This document shows, piece after piece, positions 1 to 8,309 of a DNA stretch of 32,127 bases; within the stretch, counting starts at the first letter, position 1, and each line of letters starts with the position of its first letter. The stretch comes from a bacterium (lineage in GTDB: Bacteria; Patescibacteriota; Minisyncoccia; Phycocordibacterales; Phycocordibacteraceae). The notes beneath the pieces were generated by a model, which was not told where the DNA came from, did no database searches, and saw nothing but the letters and a program-made list of their open reading frames with translations. The DNA lies in the NCBI GenBank assembly GCA_021784875.1, contig JAJYHF010000032.1, positions 1 to 32,127 on the forward strand, read 5' to 3'. Both the position numbers and the translations under genes were made by a program.

Positions 1-2
1 TG

Positions 3-137
3 CCGGCCGCTCCGCAGAGCGTTCACGCCGAACAGGCCCGCCTCGACGAGGCGCAGCCCGATGACCTGAGTGATCCGAGTGACCAGACGAGCTCCCGCCC
101 GTCGACTGATGATGCCATCTTCCTATTTGCATGTTGA
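3..137 (+). CDS. C-terminal fragment of a protein entering from the left edge (…DEAQPDDLSDPSDQTSSRPSTDDAIFLFAC*)
   Basis: Open frame from the window edge to TGA at 135-137; low-complexity acidic/Ser-rich tail; no family recognised. Confidence 0.3.
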   Translation, partial: PAAPQSVHAEQARLDEAQPDDLSDPSDQTSSRPSTDDAIFLFAC

Positions 138-202
138 ATATGTAAGACAAGTAAAAAACAAACCTATGCAGGCCTGCTCTCGCTTCGTATTGAGAGAAAA
201 GC

Positions 203-520
203 TTAAGAGATTGAGTCGATCTTCACCTTGAGAACTGGCTGGCGGTGGCCGTTGCGCTTGTAGTAGCGGCTCTTCGGCTTGTACTTCACCACCTCGACTT
301 TCTTCGCCTTCCCGGCGAGAACAACGGTGCCCTTGACCTCCGCGCCTTTGATAGTCGGCGCGCCGATGGTCGTGTCCGAGCCGTTGTCGACGAGGAGCAC
401 CTCGCCGAAGACAACCGTGTCACCTTTTTTCAAATCCCCCGGGAGCTTCTCAATAGCGATCGTGTCGCCCTTTTGGACGACATACTGCTTCCCGCCGGTC
501 TTGATCACGGCCACTTCCAT
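203..520 (-). CDS. rplU: 50S ribosomal protein L21
   Basis: MEVAVIKTGGKQYVVQKGDTIAIEKL...KSRYYKRNGHRQPVLKVKIDSI is a classic L21 sequence; start trimmed to the internal ATG at 518-520. Confidence 0.95.
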   Translation of the reverse strand: MEVAVIKTGGKQYVVQKGDTIAIEKLPGDLKKGDTVVFGEVLLVDNGSDTTIGAPTIKGAEVKGTVVLAGKAKKVEVVKYKPKSRYYKRNGHRQPVLKVKIDSIS

Positions 521-586
521 AGTCCCTATAAGGTAGCATTCCTGGCCAAAAAAGGCAATATACGAAAGGTGGACTGAATACAACCC

Positions 587-1633
587 TTATTCTTCTACTG
601 TAGGCTTCTCGAGTAGCTCAGGCTCAAGCCCGATCTTCTCGCCCGCGATGCGGTAGACGTCCTTGTCTATCTTGCCCAATTCCTTATAGCCACTGTTGTA
701 GTGCGAGACGGTCGTGCCCAAGGAGACGCCGAGCTTCTTATAGAAGGCTTCGTAGGCGCCCAAGTGCTTCCCGAGCTCGCCCACGCGCTTCTGGATATCT
801 TCGGCGCGCTTTTCGATCTCGAGCGCCTTCAATCCCTGCATGACCGTCTGGAGATAGGCCAGGAAAGAGGTCGGCGAGACGATGATGACCTTATACTTCC
901 CCGCCGCGCGCTGGATCAGGTTCTCGTCTTCTCCGCCGCCCACTTGGTTCGTGAGGAGGTCGTAATAGATGCCCTCGCTCGGGATGAACATGAAGGCGAA
1001 GTCCATCGTCCCTTCCTCAGGACGGATGTACTTGGCCGTTTCCTGGATGCGGAGCTTGAGGTCGTTGACGAACGCCTTCTCCAGAGCCGGCTTCTCCTCC
1101 GGCGCGGCCGAGACGAGGCGGTTATAGTTCTCAAGGGAAAATTTGGAGTCGACCGGGACGACCTTGTCATTCACGAAGACGGCTGCGTCGACGATCTCGC
1201 CGTTCTTGAAGGGATACTGGACCTGATACATTCCCGGCGGAAGGACGTTCTTCAGCACCGTCTCGAGATAATATTCGCCGAGGACGCCGCGCTGCTTCGG
1301 GTTCTTCAAGATATCCTGGAGGCTCTTCAGTTGTTCGGCGTAGCCCTGGGTCTGACGGCCGATCTCCTTCACCGAGGTAAGCTCCTCAGTGATCTCCTTC
1401 ACGAGCCGGTTCGACTCGGCAAATTGGCGATGGGCACTCTCCTGCATCGCTTTCGACGATTCAGCAACGCGCGCGTCGAGCGTCTTCGAGAGTTCCTGGA
1501 GCTGCTGCTGCAGGAGAAGGAGGCTACCGGAATCTTCCGGCTTTTCAGCCTTCTGGACCTTCTTGAGCAGGTTCCAAAGGAGCGCGAAACCGACGATGAT
1601 TATTATGAGTATGAAGAAGGCGAAGACATCCAT
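587..1633 (-). CDS. rmuC: RmuC family DNA recombination protein
   Basis: N-terminal TM, coiled coil, then VLKNVLPPGMYQVQYPFKNGEIVDAAVFVNDKVVPVDSKFSLENY...FMFIPSEGIYYDL typical of RmuC; start at ATG (1631-1633). Confidence 0.9.
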   Translation of the reverse strand: MDVFAFFILIIIIVGFALLWNLLKKVQKAEKPEDSGSLLLLQQQLQELSKTLDARVAESSKAMQESAHRQFAESNRLVKEITEELTSVKEIGRQTQGYAEQLKSLQDILKNPKQRGVLGEYYLETVLKNVLPPGMYQVQYPFKNGEIVDAAVFVNDKVVPVDSKFSLENYNRLVSAAPEEKPALEKAFVNDLKLRIQETAKYIRPEEGTMDFAFMFIPSEGIYYDLLTNQVGGGEDENLIQRAAGKYKVIIVSPTSFLAYLQTVMQGLKALEIEKRAEDIQKRVGELGKHLGAYEAFYKKLGVSLGTTVSHYNSGYKELGKIDKDVYRIAGEKIGLEPELLEKPTVEE

Positions 1634-1639
1634 GCCTGT

Positions 1640-1647
1640 AGTATACT
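1640..1647. promoter_or_regulatory. Palindromic -10 element AGTATACT (TATACT on both strands) between divergent rmuC and yqeY
   Basis: Only 22 bp separate the two start codons (1633 and 1656). TATACT lies 8 nt from the + ATG and 6 nt from the - ATG. Confidence 0.6.
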
Positions 1648-1655
1648 CTACCCAT

Positions 1656-2111
1656 ATGGCTATCCACGAAAACCTGAAGAAAGCGATCCCCGACGCGATG
1701 CGGGCTAAAGACGAAGTGAAGCTCCGGACGCTCCGCTCCCTCGTCACTGCGATGACGAACGAGGTCGTCGCCAAGAAGCGCAAGCCCGACGAGTTCCTGG
1801 AGGATGACGAGGCGCTCGCGGTCTTGAAGCGTGCGGCGAGCCAGCGCAGGGACTCGATCGAACAGTTCGAGAAGGCTGGCCGGCAGGAGCTCGCCGAGCC
1901 CGAGAAGGCCGAGTTCGCCCTTATCGAGTCCTACCTCCCTGCCATGATGCCGCGCGAAGAGATCGAAGCGATCGCGAAGGCCAAGATGGCCGAGCTGGGG
2001 ATATCGGACAAGGCCGAGGCGGGTAAATTTACCGGCCTCCTTATGAAGGAATTGAAAGGCCAAGCCGACGGCGCGGACGTCAAAGCCGTTGTGGATACCT
2101 TGCTTGCCTAA
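1656..2111 (+). CDS. yqeY: GatB/YqeY domain-containing protein
   Basis: MAIHENLKKAIPDAMRAKDEVKLRTLRSLVTAMTNEVVAKKRK...QRRDSIEQFEKAGRQELAEPEKAEFALIESYLPAMM matches the YqeY family. Confidence 0.9.
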   Translation: MAIHENLKKAIPDAMRAKDEVKLRTLRSLVTAMTNEVVAKKRKPDEFLEDDEALAVLKRAASQRRDSIEQFEKAGRQELAEPEKAEFALIESYLPAMMPREEIEAIAKAKMAELGISDKAEAGKFTGLLMKELKGQADGADVKAVVDTLLA

Positions 2112-2164
2112 TGGAGAAGGTGTCTAATATAGGAAGATAGACCTTTCATTATAGGAGGAAAATC

Positions 2165-2401
2165 ATGCGAGAAGGAATTCCACAAAACGTGCGCCAGGCG
2201 TGGGCAATCGGAGATGAAGAAGCGCTTCACAACATCAGCAGCGCCGGCGGGAAAGCCGCCGCGCAAAAACGCGCCGCGCAAAAGAAAACTGAGGCAGAAA
2301 GAATCAAACGGCTAACGGACGAAGCCACCAGACAAAACGCTATGCTCTATTCCGAGCACGACGGCGACGTCCTCCCTCCTCCTGAAATCATCGAAGACTA
2401 G
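2165..2401 (+). CDS. small basic hypothetical protein (78 aa; contains SSAGGKAAAQKRAAQKK)
   Basis: ORF with strong Shine-Dalgarno AGGAGG 6 nt upstream of ATG, followed by an intrinsic terminator. Confidence 0.6.
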   Translation: MREGIPQNVRQAWAIGDEEALHNISSAGGKAAAQKRAAQKKTEAERIKRLTDEATRQNAMLYSEHDGDVLPPPEIIED

Positions 2402-2440
2402 CGCGGGCCTCTCCAAGAAGGCTCCGCGCCTTCTTTTTCT
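2401..2440 (+). terminator. Rho-independent terminator
   Basis: GCGCGG-GCCT-ctccaaga-AGGC-t-CCGCGC stem followed by cTTCTTTTTCTTTC. Confidence 0.75.
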
Positions 2441-2484
2441 TTCTTTCCTTTTCTTTTTCTGATATAAAGGCATTGTGCGGATGA

Positions 2485-2557
2485 GGCCTTATCGTCTAGG
2501 GGTCTAGGACACATCCCTCTCACGGATGGAACCCGGGTTCGAATCCCGGTAAGGTCA
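2485..2557 (+). tRNA. tRNA-Glu (anticodon CTC)
   Basis: Acceptor GGCCTTA/TAAGGTC; anticodon arm CATCC-CTCTCAC-GGATG (CTC); T arm CCGGG-TTCGAAT-CCCGG; discriminator A; CCA not encoded. Confidence 0.95.
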
Positions 2558-2603
2558 CAATCAGCACGGAGGGACACACGGCGATTCTTTCCTTGCGTTT
2601 TAG

Positions 2604-5600
2604 TTAAAGCATTCCTTTCACCAATCTTCGTGTCATCGGCCCGAAGTATCCGGTCGCCGGGAGGCCATGAGCGGCCTGGAAGCGCACGAGAGCGCGATAG
2701 GTGGCGGGGCCGAAGTAGTCGGTTTCGTTTCCGAGAGAACCGGGGCCGGTTCGGGAGACGGTGAAGCCGTGCGTGTTAAGGAACTGCTGAAGCTCCTTAA
2801 CCTCCGGGAGGTTAGCATGGAAGGCGAGGTTAGCCGTAAAGATCGGAACGGAAGCCGTCGAAGGAGCGGTTTGGGTGGAAGAAGGTCGATCTAGAAGGGC
2901 GGCGTGAACACTGTTGATGGTATTCTGATCAGCGCCAAAAGAGGTGAGAAGGAAGAGAATGGCGTTGATCTGGTTGCTAGTGAGGCTGGAGGAAGTGCCG
3001 GTCGGCACGACGGCAGCGGTCACCGTGTCGGTTGTGGTAGCGACGCTGTTGCTGCTTGCGGGAACGGCCGAAGCTGTGGGCACCGAGACGGCACCGCCCC
3101 CTCCCCCGCCGCCGCTCGAAACGATTATCGAACCACCTCCCCCACCGCCTCCTCCGGATGAGGCAGACGCTATCGAGAAACTTATTGCATAGTCCGTTGT
3201 GTTGGCATTGCCTGAGGAATCTTGACAACGGACGTAATAGGTATATGAATTTCCATCTGAAAGTCCAATTATTGTGGTGGAGTGCGATGTTGTCCCCGTA
3301 GTTGTAAAAGTATCGGTCATTGAGGAATAGCTGGTATTCGCCGTTGTAGAATATCTGCAGGTAGCGTTTTCATTGGTAGTTACCGAAAGAGTGGTTTGGG
3401 TGGTGCCAGATGAGAGAGAGCTTGATGGGGAGCCGCCAGAGAGAACTGGGGGGATGGTGTCTACCGTAGCGGAAGAAGCGGAAAATTGAGAAAATGTTTG
3501 GGTAGTAAATTGGCAGACTCCGCTAGCAACAGTGCACGTGGTTCCGGTATTGGTCCAAGAAGAACTGCCTGGTTCTTCACGAAGAATGGTGAGGGTCTGG
3601 CCGTTATAAGAAGAACTTATTGGGATTTGGATAGTAACGAGGTTATTAGAAGCTAAAGAGTGGGTCGGGTCACCGAACGACACTGCGCCCAAGGAGACAT
3701 AGCCGGATGGAATGTTTGATGTGGACACGGTTGAAGTAGCATCCATCTGGCTGAAGTCGATGGTCGCGGTGGCGGACATGGTCGTATTGGAAGGAACAGT
3801 AACTACTGCTCCGCTTCCAAGTGTTATTTGGACCTTGTTATTGAATGTGATTTGCTCAGTCGAAGTGGCGGTTCCGGTAGTCGCATAAACCACGTCGGGA
3901 GAAAGAATCGCCTTGCTCAGGTTTTTCCAGGGCGTCGAAGCACTGTAGCCTGAATTTAAATCGCTCCCCGATGACGACAAATAATACGAATGCGTATATT
4001 TATATGCCCCCATATCCCAAAAATTTTGCGGACGATAGAGGCCGTTGATGTCGGTTGTGATTAGAGAGCTCACTGTGGAGGTTCCTGAATTGACGGCAGG
4101 ACTGGTCGATTGGAGGGTAAAATTATTTGCGCTTGGATTGGAAAAAAGCGGATCGGAGTTAACCGGACTTGATTCCCAAGCCGGTGGAGTCCCGGCGTTA
4201 TACCATAAGTCGTTCGCAGCCGTACCAGGATTATAGCTTCCCCCAAAATAAGGAAAGTCAGTGGGGTTTTGAGTCGCGTATATGATGTTATTTCTGAAAT
4301 CTATCGAACCACTCCCGGCACCTCCCCCGCTAAATAGATCTCCGGTTGTTGTAGTTCCGTTGCCGGTCCAAAAACCGTAAGTGATCGCGCATTGTCCAGC
4401 GTCATAAGCGGTCTGATCCCCCCAGCCATAAACCGTATTGTTATAAAATTGTATCTGAGCATAATTATTAACGCCATGAAAAGCCGCGAACGAACACCAA
4501 ACGGTGCCGTCCACCATGGCCGGCCCCTGCCCCACGTTTACGAATAAATTATTATAAATCTTGACGGGCATCGAATAGCAAACGCTCGAGGTGGTCCCCC
4601 CGCTGCCCACATCAACAGCCGTGCCGCGTTGATTTACGACGACATTGTCATGCATCAGTATTGGGCTGCTGTAGTCGCCACATACTCCTTCATCATACAA
4701 ATGGAGCGCATGCTCCGCTTTGTTGTTGGCTAGATAATTCCAACCCAACTCATAGCCTCCTCTTATGCTCCCGCCTCGATTACTCAAATAAAAGTCATGC
4801 TCCAATTTCGAGGTGGAATCACAACCCCAATCATGTATGTAATTTCCCAAAGCTTTTATATTGCTTATGACGTCAACTGAAGAATTATAATTATCACTTC
4901 CGGCTATTGCGCCGCTTTCTCCGGTTGCGCAAGTCTGGTCGGTTATCTCATTACCGACATAACGCGCCGCTTGAAATGAATTGAAGCCGGTCTGATCGGC
5001 AATGGCAGTTATTTTGGAAAAATTCCAGAAATTAGAAGCACTATTATAATTCGCTACCGCCGCCTGACCGTTCGACAGTCCATAAAAAGTGACTCTGGAA
5101 TCCGGGTACGCGACCGCCGATATATTATCACCGCTCGAACCGCTGCAATGATAAATGGAAAAATTAGTAGCCGTCACGCCATTCTCTAGATAAACGATGT
5201 CGCCGGGAGAAACGAGGCAGCTCCTGGTCCCGTCCATATGGGACACCGTAGCCCACGGCGCAGACCAAGAGCCATCACCCGTCGTGTCGCTTCCGGAAGA
5301 AGCTATGAAATAGATTGAACCGGATTTTATAGTAAAAGGCAGGACATTCGAATTGACGCCGTTCACCGCCACATAAATCTTCGCCGCTCCATCGGCAGCC
5401 TGCGCTGGAATGGAAAAAGCGATCTCCTGCATCTTTTGATAATTATTATAAAGAACGGCCGGACCCCCTGGTAATTGCCCGTCAGCATTTTTCCAATAAT
5501 AAATGTAGGTCGCGGGATATGTATTCCCGGCCGAGTCTTTTATATAAACATCTGATGTTCCTTGTGACGCTCCGAGGTTGTCTCCCCAAATTGTAACAAT

Positions 5601-7238
5601 TGCTCCGCTCCCCTTTCCGTCGCCCAATCCGGTTTTGGGACCGGACGTGATGTCGGAGAAATTAAGAATCGGAGAATTATGCGTAGTTACCGGAACTGTC
5701 CCGTTTGAAGAAACGGACGCGGCCGAATTTCCGGCTATGTTAGTGGCAACAACAGAAAAAGTATAACTTGTACCACTAGCCAGACCGCCGACAGTGATGT
5801 TATTCCCCGTGCTAGTAGCTGTTATATTGTCAGGACTAGAGGTGACTGTATATTTAGTGATTGCCGAACCATTTGATGAAGGAATGGAAAAAGAAATAAC
5901 AGCCGAATCATAACCGGAAGCCATAGCAGCAACGTTTGTCGGGGCACCAGGAACGGCACAAGGAGTGGTGGAAACGACATTAGAAGAAAGCGAATCCCCA
6001 TTGGCATTTCGAGCAACGACTTCAAAATCATAGCCTTGACCGTTTGTAAGGCTGGTTATTATTGCATTTGTTTGCGTGGGACTTATTGTGGTAGCCAAAG
6101 AAAATGTTTGGGATCCCGTTTGGCGATCGTAAATAAGATAATTGGTAATTGCCGAACCGTTATCCGTGGTTGGAGCGATCCAAGAGAGCGAAACTTGCGT
6201 GTTGCCGAAAGCCGCCGCAAGTGATTGCGGTGCTGTAGGAGCGCCAACACTGACTGTTGTTGAAGCGGTAGTTGTTCCATATGAATTAGCCACTGAAAGC
6301 GTGTAGGTTGTTGTGACTGCCGGACCAATTACGACAGAACTCGATGTAGCGGTAGATTGGCTGCCTATACCGTTATCGACACTTACCGAAGTCGGCGTCC
6401 CGATTATATTCCAGGCCAAAGTTGAAGTAGCACCAGGCTGTATCGAACTCGGAGTGGCAGAAAAAGAAGAGATGATGGGAAGAGAGGCGTCTTTAAATGC
6501 AATGGCTGCTAACGCCGCCTTACTGCTCGCCGTTGACCAGACTGGGGCGGTTCCGTCATATGTATTGAGGCTGCCGCCTACGCACAATTGACTCGTAATA
6601 CCTATATCGGAAAAAATACAATTAAAAGGGTCAGAATAGGCACCGCTAATAGCGGTAGTTGTAGCATTAGAAACATCCATCAGCTGCAAGATCAGATCAT
6701 TCGTGCCATTCAGAGACAGCCCGACTCCGTTATGATTTACGCTGAATGAATTATCCCCTCGTTCGCCGGCGGTATCAAACGTAATGGGTCCGTTTGTACT
6801 CGCGTACTCCAAGACATTGGCTGCCACGTGCCACTGCGCCGAAGCAAAAGTCCAACTGATCGTTGTAGTCGTACTGGCGCTGCTCAACGTGTAAGCGCAT
6901 TGCGTTGAATAACCGCTGCTCGATCCATACCACCCAAAACATCCAGAAGTGGCCGGCAAAACCCAATTACTACCCCCGGTTACGCTGGAAATGACCGACG
7001 ACGAGACACTCTCTCCCGAAACCGCCAGCACCAGGAGATCCCCGTCTCCCGGTGCCGGCACGGTTACGGAGCAATGCGTGGAATCAGCGCATGTTGGAGT
7101 AGAGGTGGAATTCTGTATCAAAGTCCACCCTGATGACGCGTTGGCGATATGTGCGAAGGCGAATATACTTCCCACAAAGATAAGCAGCGCAAGGGAAAAC
7201 CTGGTATAAAATGCTTTTTGCGACACATGAGGACGCAT
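2604..7238 (-). CDS. giant secreted cell-surface protein: signal peptide, FN3/Ig-like repeats, right-handed beta-helix region, poly-Gly linkers, C-terminal peptidoglycan-binding domain
   Basis: MRPHVSQKAFYTRFSLALLIFVGSIFAFAHIANA signal; FN3 motifs (APQSLAAAFGNTQVSLSWIAPTTDNGSAITNYLIYDRQ); parallel beta-helix starts YFIASSGSDTTGDGSWSAPWATV and YYLSSSGSDLNSGYSASTPWKNLSKAI; C-term LPEVKELQQFLNTHGFTV...DYFGPATYRALVRFQAAHGLPATGYFGPMTRRLV (PG_binding_1). Confidence 0.85.
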   Translation of the reverse strand: MRPHVSQKAFYTRFSLALLIFVGSIFAFAHIANASSGWTLIQNSTSTPTCADSTHCSVTVPAPGDGDLLVLAVSGESVSSSVISSVTGGSNWVLPATSGCFGWYGSSSGYSTQCAYTLSSASTTTTISWTFASAQWHVAANVLEYASTNGPITFDTAGERGDNSFSVNHNGVGLSLNGTNDLILQLMDVSNATTTAISGAYSDPFNCIFSDIGITSQLCVGGSLNTYDGTAPVWSTASSKAALAAIAFKDASLPIISSFSATPSSIQPGATSTLAWNIIGTPTSVSVDNGIGSQSTATSSSVVIGPAVTTTYTLSVANSYGTTTASTTVSVGAPTAPQSLAAAFGNTQVSLSWIAPTTDNGSAITNYLIYDRQTGSQTFSLATTISPTQTNAIITSLTNGQGYDFEVVARNANGDSLSSNVVSTTPCAVPGAPTNVAAMASGYDSAVISFSIPSSNGSAITKYTVTSSPDNITATSTGNNITVGGLASGTSYTFSVVATNIAGNSAASVSSNGTVPVTTHNSPILNFSDITSGPKTGLGDGKGSGAIVTIWGDNLGASQGTSDVYIKDSAGNTYPATYIYYWKNADGQLPGGPAVLYNNYQKMQEIAFSIPAQAADGAAKIYVAVNGVNSNVLPFTIKSGSIYFIASSGSDTTGDGSWSAPWATVSHMDGTRSCLVSPGDIVYLENGVTATNFSIYHCSGSSGDNISAVAYPDSRVTFYGLSNGQAAVANYNSASNFWNFSKITAIADQTGFNSFQAARYVGNEITDQTCATGESGAIAGSDNYNSSVDVISNIKALGNYIHDWGCDSTSKLEHDFYLSNRGGSIRGGYELGWNYLANNKAEHALHLYDEGVCGDYSSPILMHDNVVVNQRGTAVDVGSGGTTSSVCYSMPVKIYNNLFVNVGQGPAMVDGTVWCSFAAFHGVNNYAQIQFYNNTVYGWGDQTAYDAGQCAITYGFWTGNGTTTTGDLFSGGGAGSGSIDFRNNIIYATQNPTDFPYFGGSYNPGTAANDLWYNAGTPPAWESSPVNSDPLFSNPSANNFTLQSTSPAVNSGTSTVSSLITTDINGLYRPQNFWDMGAYKYTHSYYLSSSGSDLNSGYSASTPWKNLSKAILSPDVVYATTGTATSTEQITFNNKVQITLGSGAVVTVPSNTTMSATATIDFSQMDATSTVSTSNIPSGYVSLGAVSFGDPTHSLASNNLVTIQIPISSSYNGQTLTILREEPGSSSWTNTGTTCTVASGVCQFTTQTFSQFSASSATVDTIPPVLSGGSPSSSLSSGTTQTTLSVTTNENATCRYSTTANTSYSSMTDTFTTTGTTSHSTTIIGLSDGNSYTYYVRCQDSSGNANTTDYAISFSIASASSGGGGGGGGSIIVSSGGGGGGGAVSVPTASAVPASSNSVATTTDTVTAAVVPTGTSSSLTSNQINAILFLLTSFGADQNTINSVHAALLDRPSSTQTAPSTASVPIFTANLAFHANLPEVKELQQFLNTHGFTVSRTGPGSLGNETDYFGPATYRALVRFQAAHGLPATGYFGPMTRRLVKGML

Positions 7239-7390
7239 GCTTATAAGGATACCTGATTCTTCTATCCGCAACCACTCATGTCCACAACGCATAACATGAC
7301 TCAGCAATCGGCTCGATCTCGAAGAGCTTTGAATCTGATATCGTTGCGGTAACGATGTTTTCATTCAAACGCACTCATGATACCGGGTAT

Positions 7391-7855
7391 ATGAAAGAAA
7401 AAGATATCCGCCTCGTGTTCGACATAAGCCTCATCTTGAAAGGCGTGGATGCGCTCGTGGAGGTGGCCGGGGGGCTGCTCGCTTTTTTCGTATCCAAGCA
7501 GTTCCTCGTCACGCTCGCGACCCTCGTCACGCGCGGCGAGCTCGCCGAGGATCCGCACGACGTCATCGCCCATTACCTTCTCCAGGCGGCGCAGAACTTC
7601 TCGATCGGCGAACAGCATTTTGCCGCTTTCTACCTGATCGGCCACGGTGCCGTGAAGCTCTGGCTCGTCATCGGTCTCCTGCGCGGCAAGCTCTGGTACT
7701 ATCCGGTCGCTCTCGTCGTCTTCACGCTCTTTATCCTCTATCAGGCGTACCTCTTCGTCTTTAACGCCTCGATCTGGCTCGTCGCGATCACCATAGTCGA
7801 TATGGTCGTCGTTGCCCTCACCTGGCACGAATGGCGCTACCGTCGGCGGATGTAG
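7391..7855 (+). CDS. DUF2127-like integral membrane protein
   Basis: MKEKDIRLVFDISLILKGVDALVEVAGGLLAFF...IGHGAVKLWLVIGLLRGKLWYYP; four predicted TM segments. Confidence 0.75.
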   Translation: MKEKDIRLVFDISLILKGVDALVEVAGGLLAFFVSKQFLVTLATLVTRGELAEDPHDVIAHYLLQAAQNFSIGEQHFAAFYLIGHGAVKLWLVIGLLRGKLWYYPVALVVFTLFILYQAYLFVFNASIWLVAITIVDMVVVALTWHEWRYRRRM

Positions 7856-8286
7856 AATTTCTTTTGGGCGTGATTCTCAAGCACTTCGCGGGTCGGGAAA
7901 TAGAGCGGGGTCGGAAGATTATGTAAATCGAACCATCGCCATTCGACGATCTCGTCCGGCTCCCGAACGCTCGCTTCGCCCTCCCACGCATGTGCGATAA
8001 GCCCGACGGTCACGAAATGTGCGTGAGCGTTCTTGCAGTTGTGCACCGAGATGACCTCGGGATCCTTGATGCGGATGCCGGTCTCTTCCTCAACTTCGCG
8101 CAAAGCGCCTTCTTCGAACTCTTCTCCCCAGTCGAGCTTCCCGCCCGGGAGCGTCCATTCCCCCGCGCTCCGAAACGACGAATCGGCCTTGTCTGGGTCG
8201 GGATGCCGTAAGCCGAGCAACACTTTTCCATCCTTCTCCAAGATGACGCCGAATCCTCCGCGAACGTATTTCTTTTCGTCTGCCAT
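7837..8286 (-). CDS. NUDIX hydrolase (MutT-like)
   Basis: Complete NUDIX box GGKLDWGEEFEEGALREVEEETGIRI; converges with and overlaps the 3' end of the DUF2127 ORF. Confidence 0.93.
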   Translation of the reverse strand: MADEKKYVRGGFGVILEKDGKVLLGLRHPDPDKADSSFRSAGEWTLPGGKLDWGEEFEEGALREVEEETGIRIKDPEVISVHNCKNAHAHFVTVGLIAHAWEGEASVREPDEIVEWRWFDLHNLPTPLYFPTREVLENHAQKKFYIRRR

Positions 8287-8309
8287 GCGGCGAGTATATC
8301 ACCCGGCCG

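Noticed and set aside
2944-3192. Proline-rich + strand ORF (PPPPPPPPLETIIEPPPPPPPP)
   Set aside because: Simply the reverse complement of poly-Gly codons in the giant surface protein.
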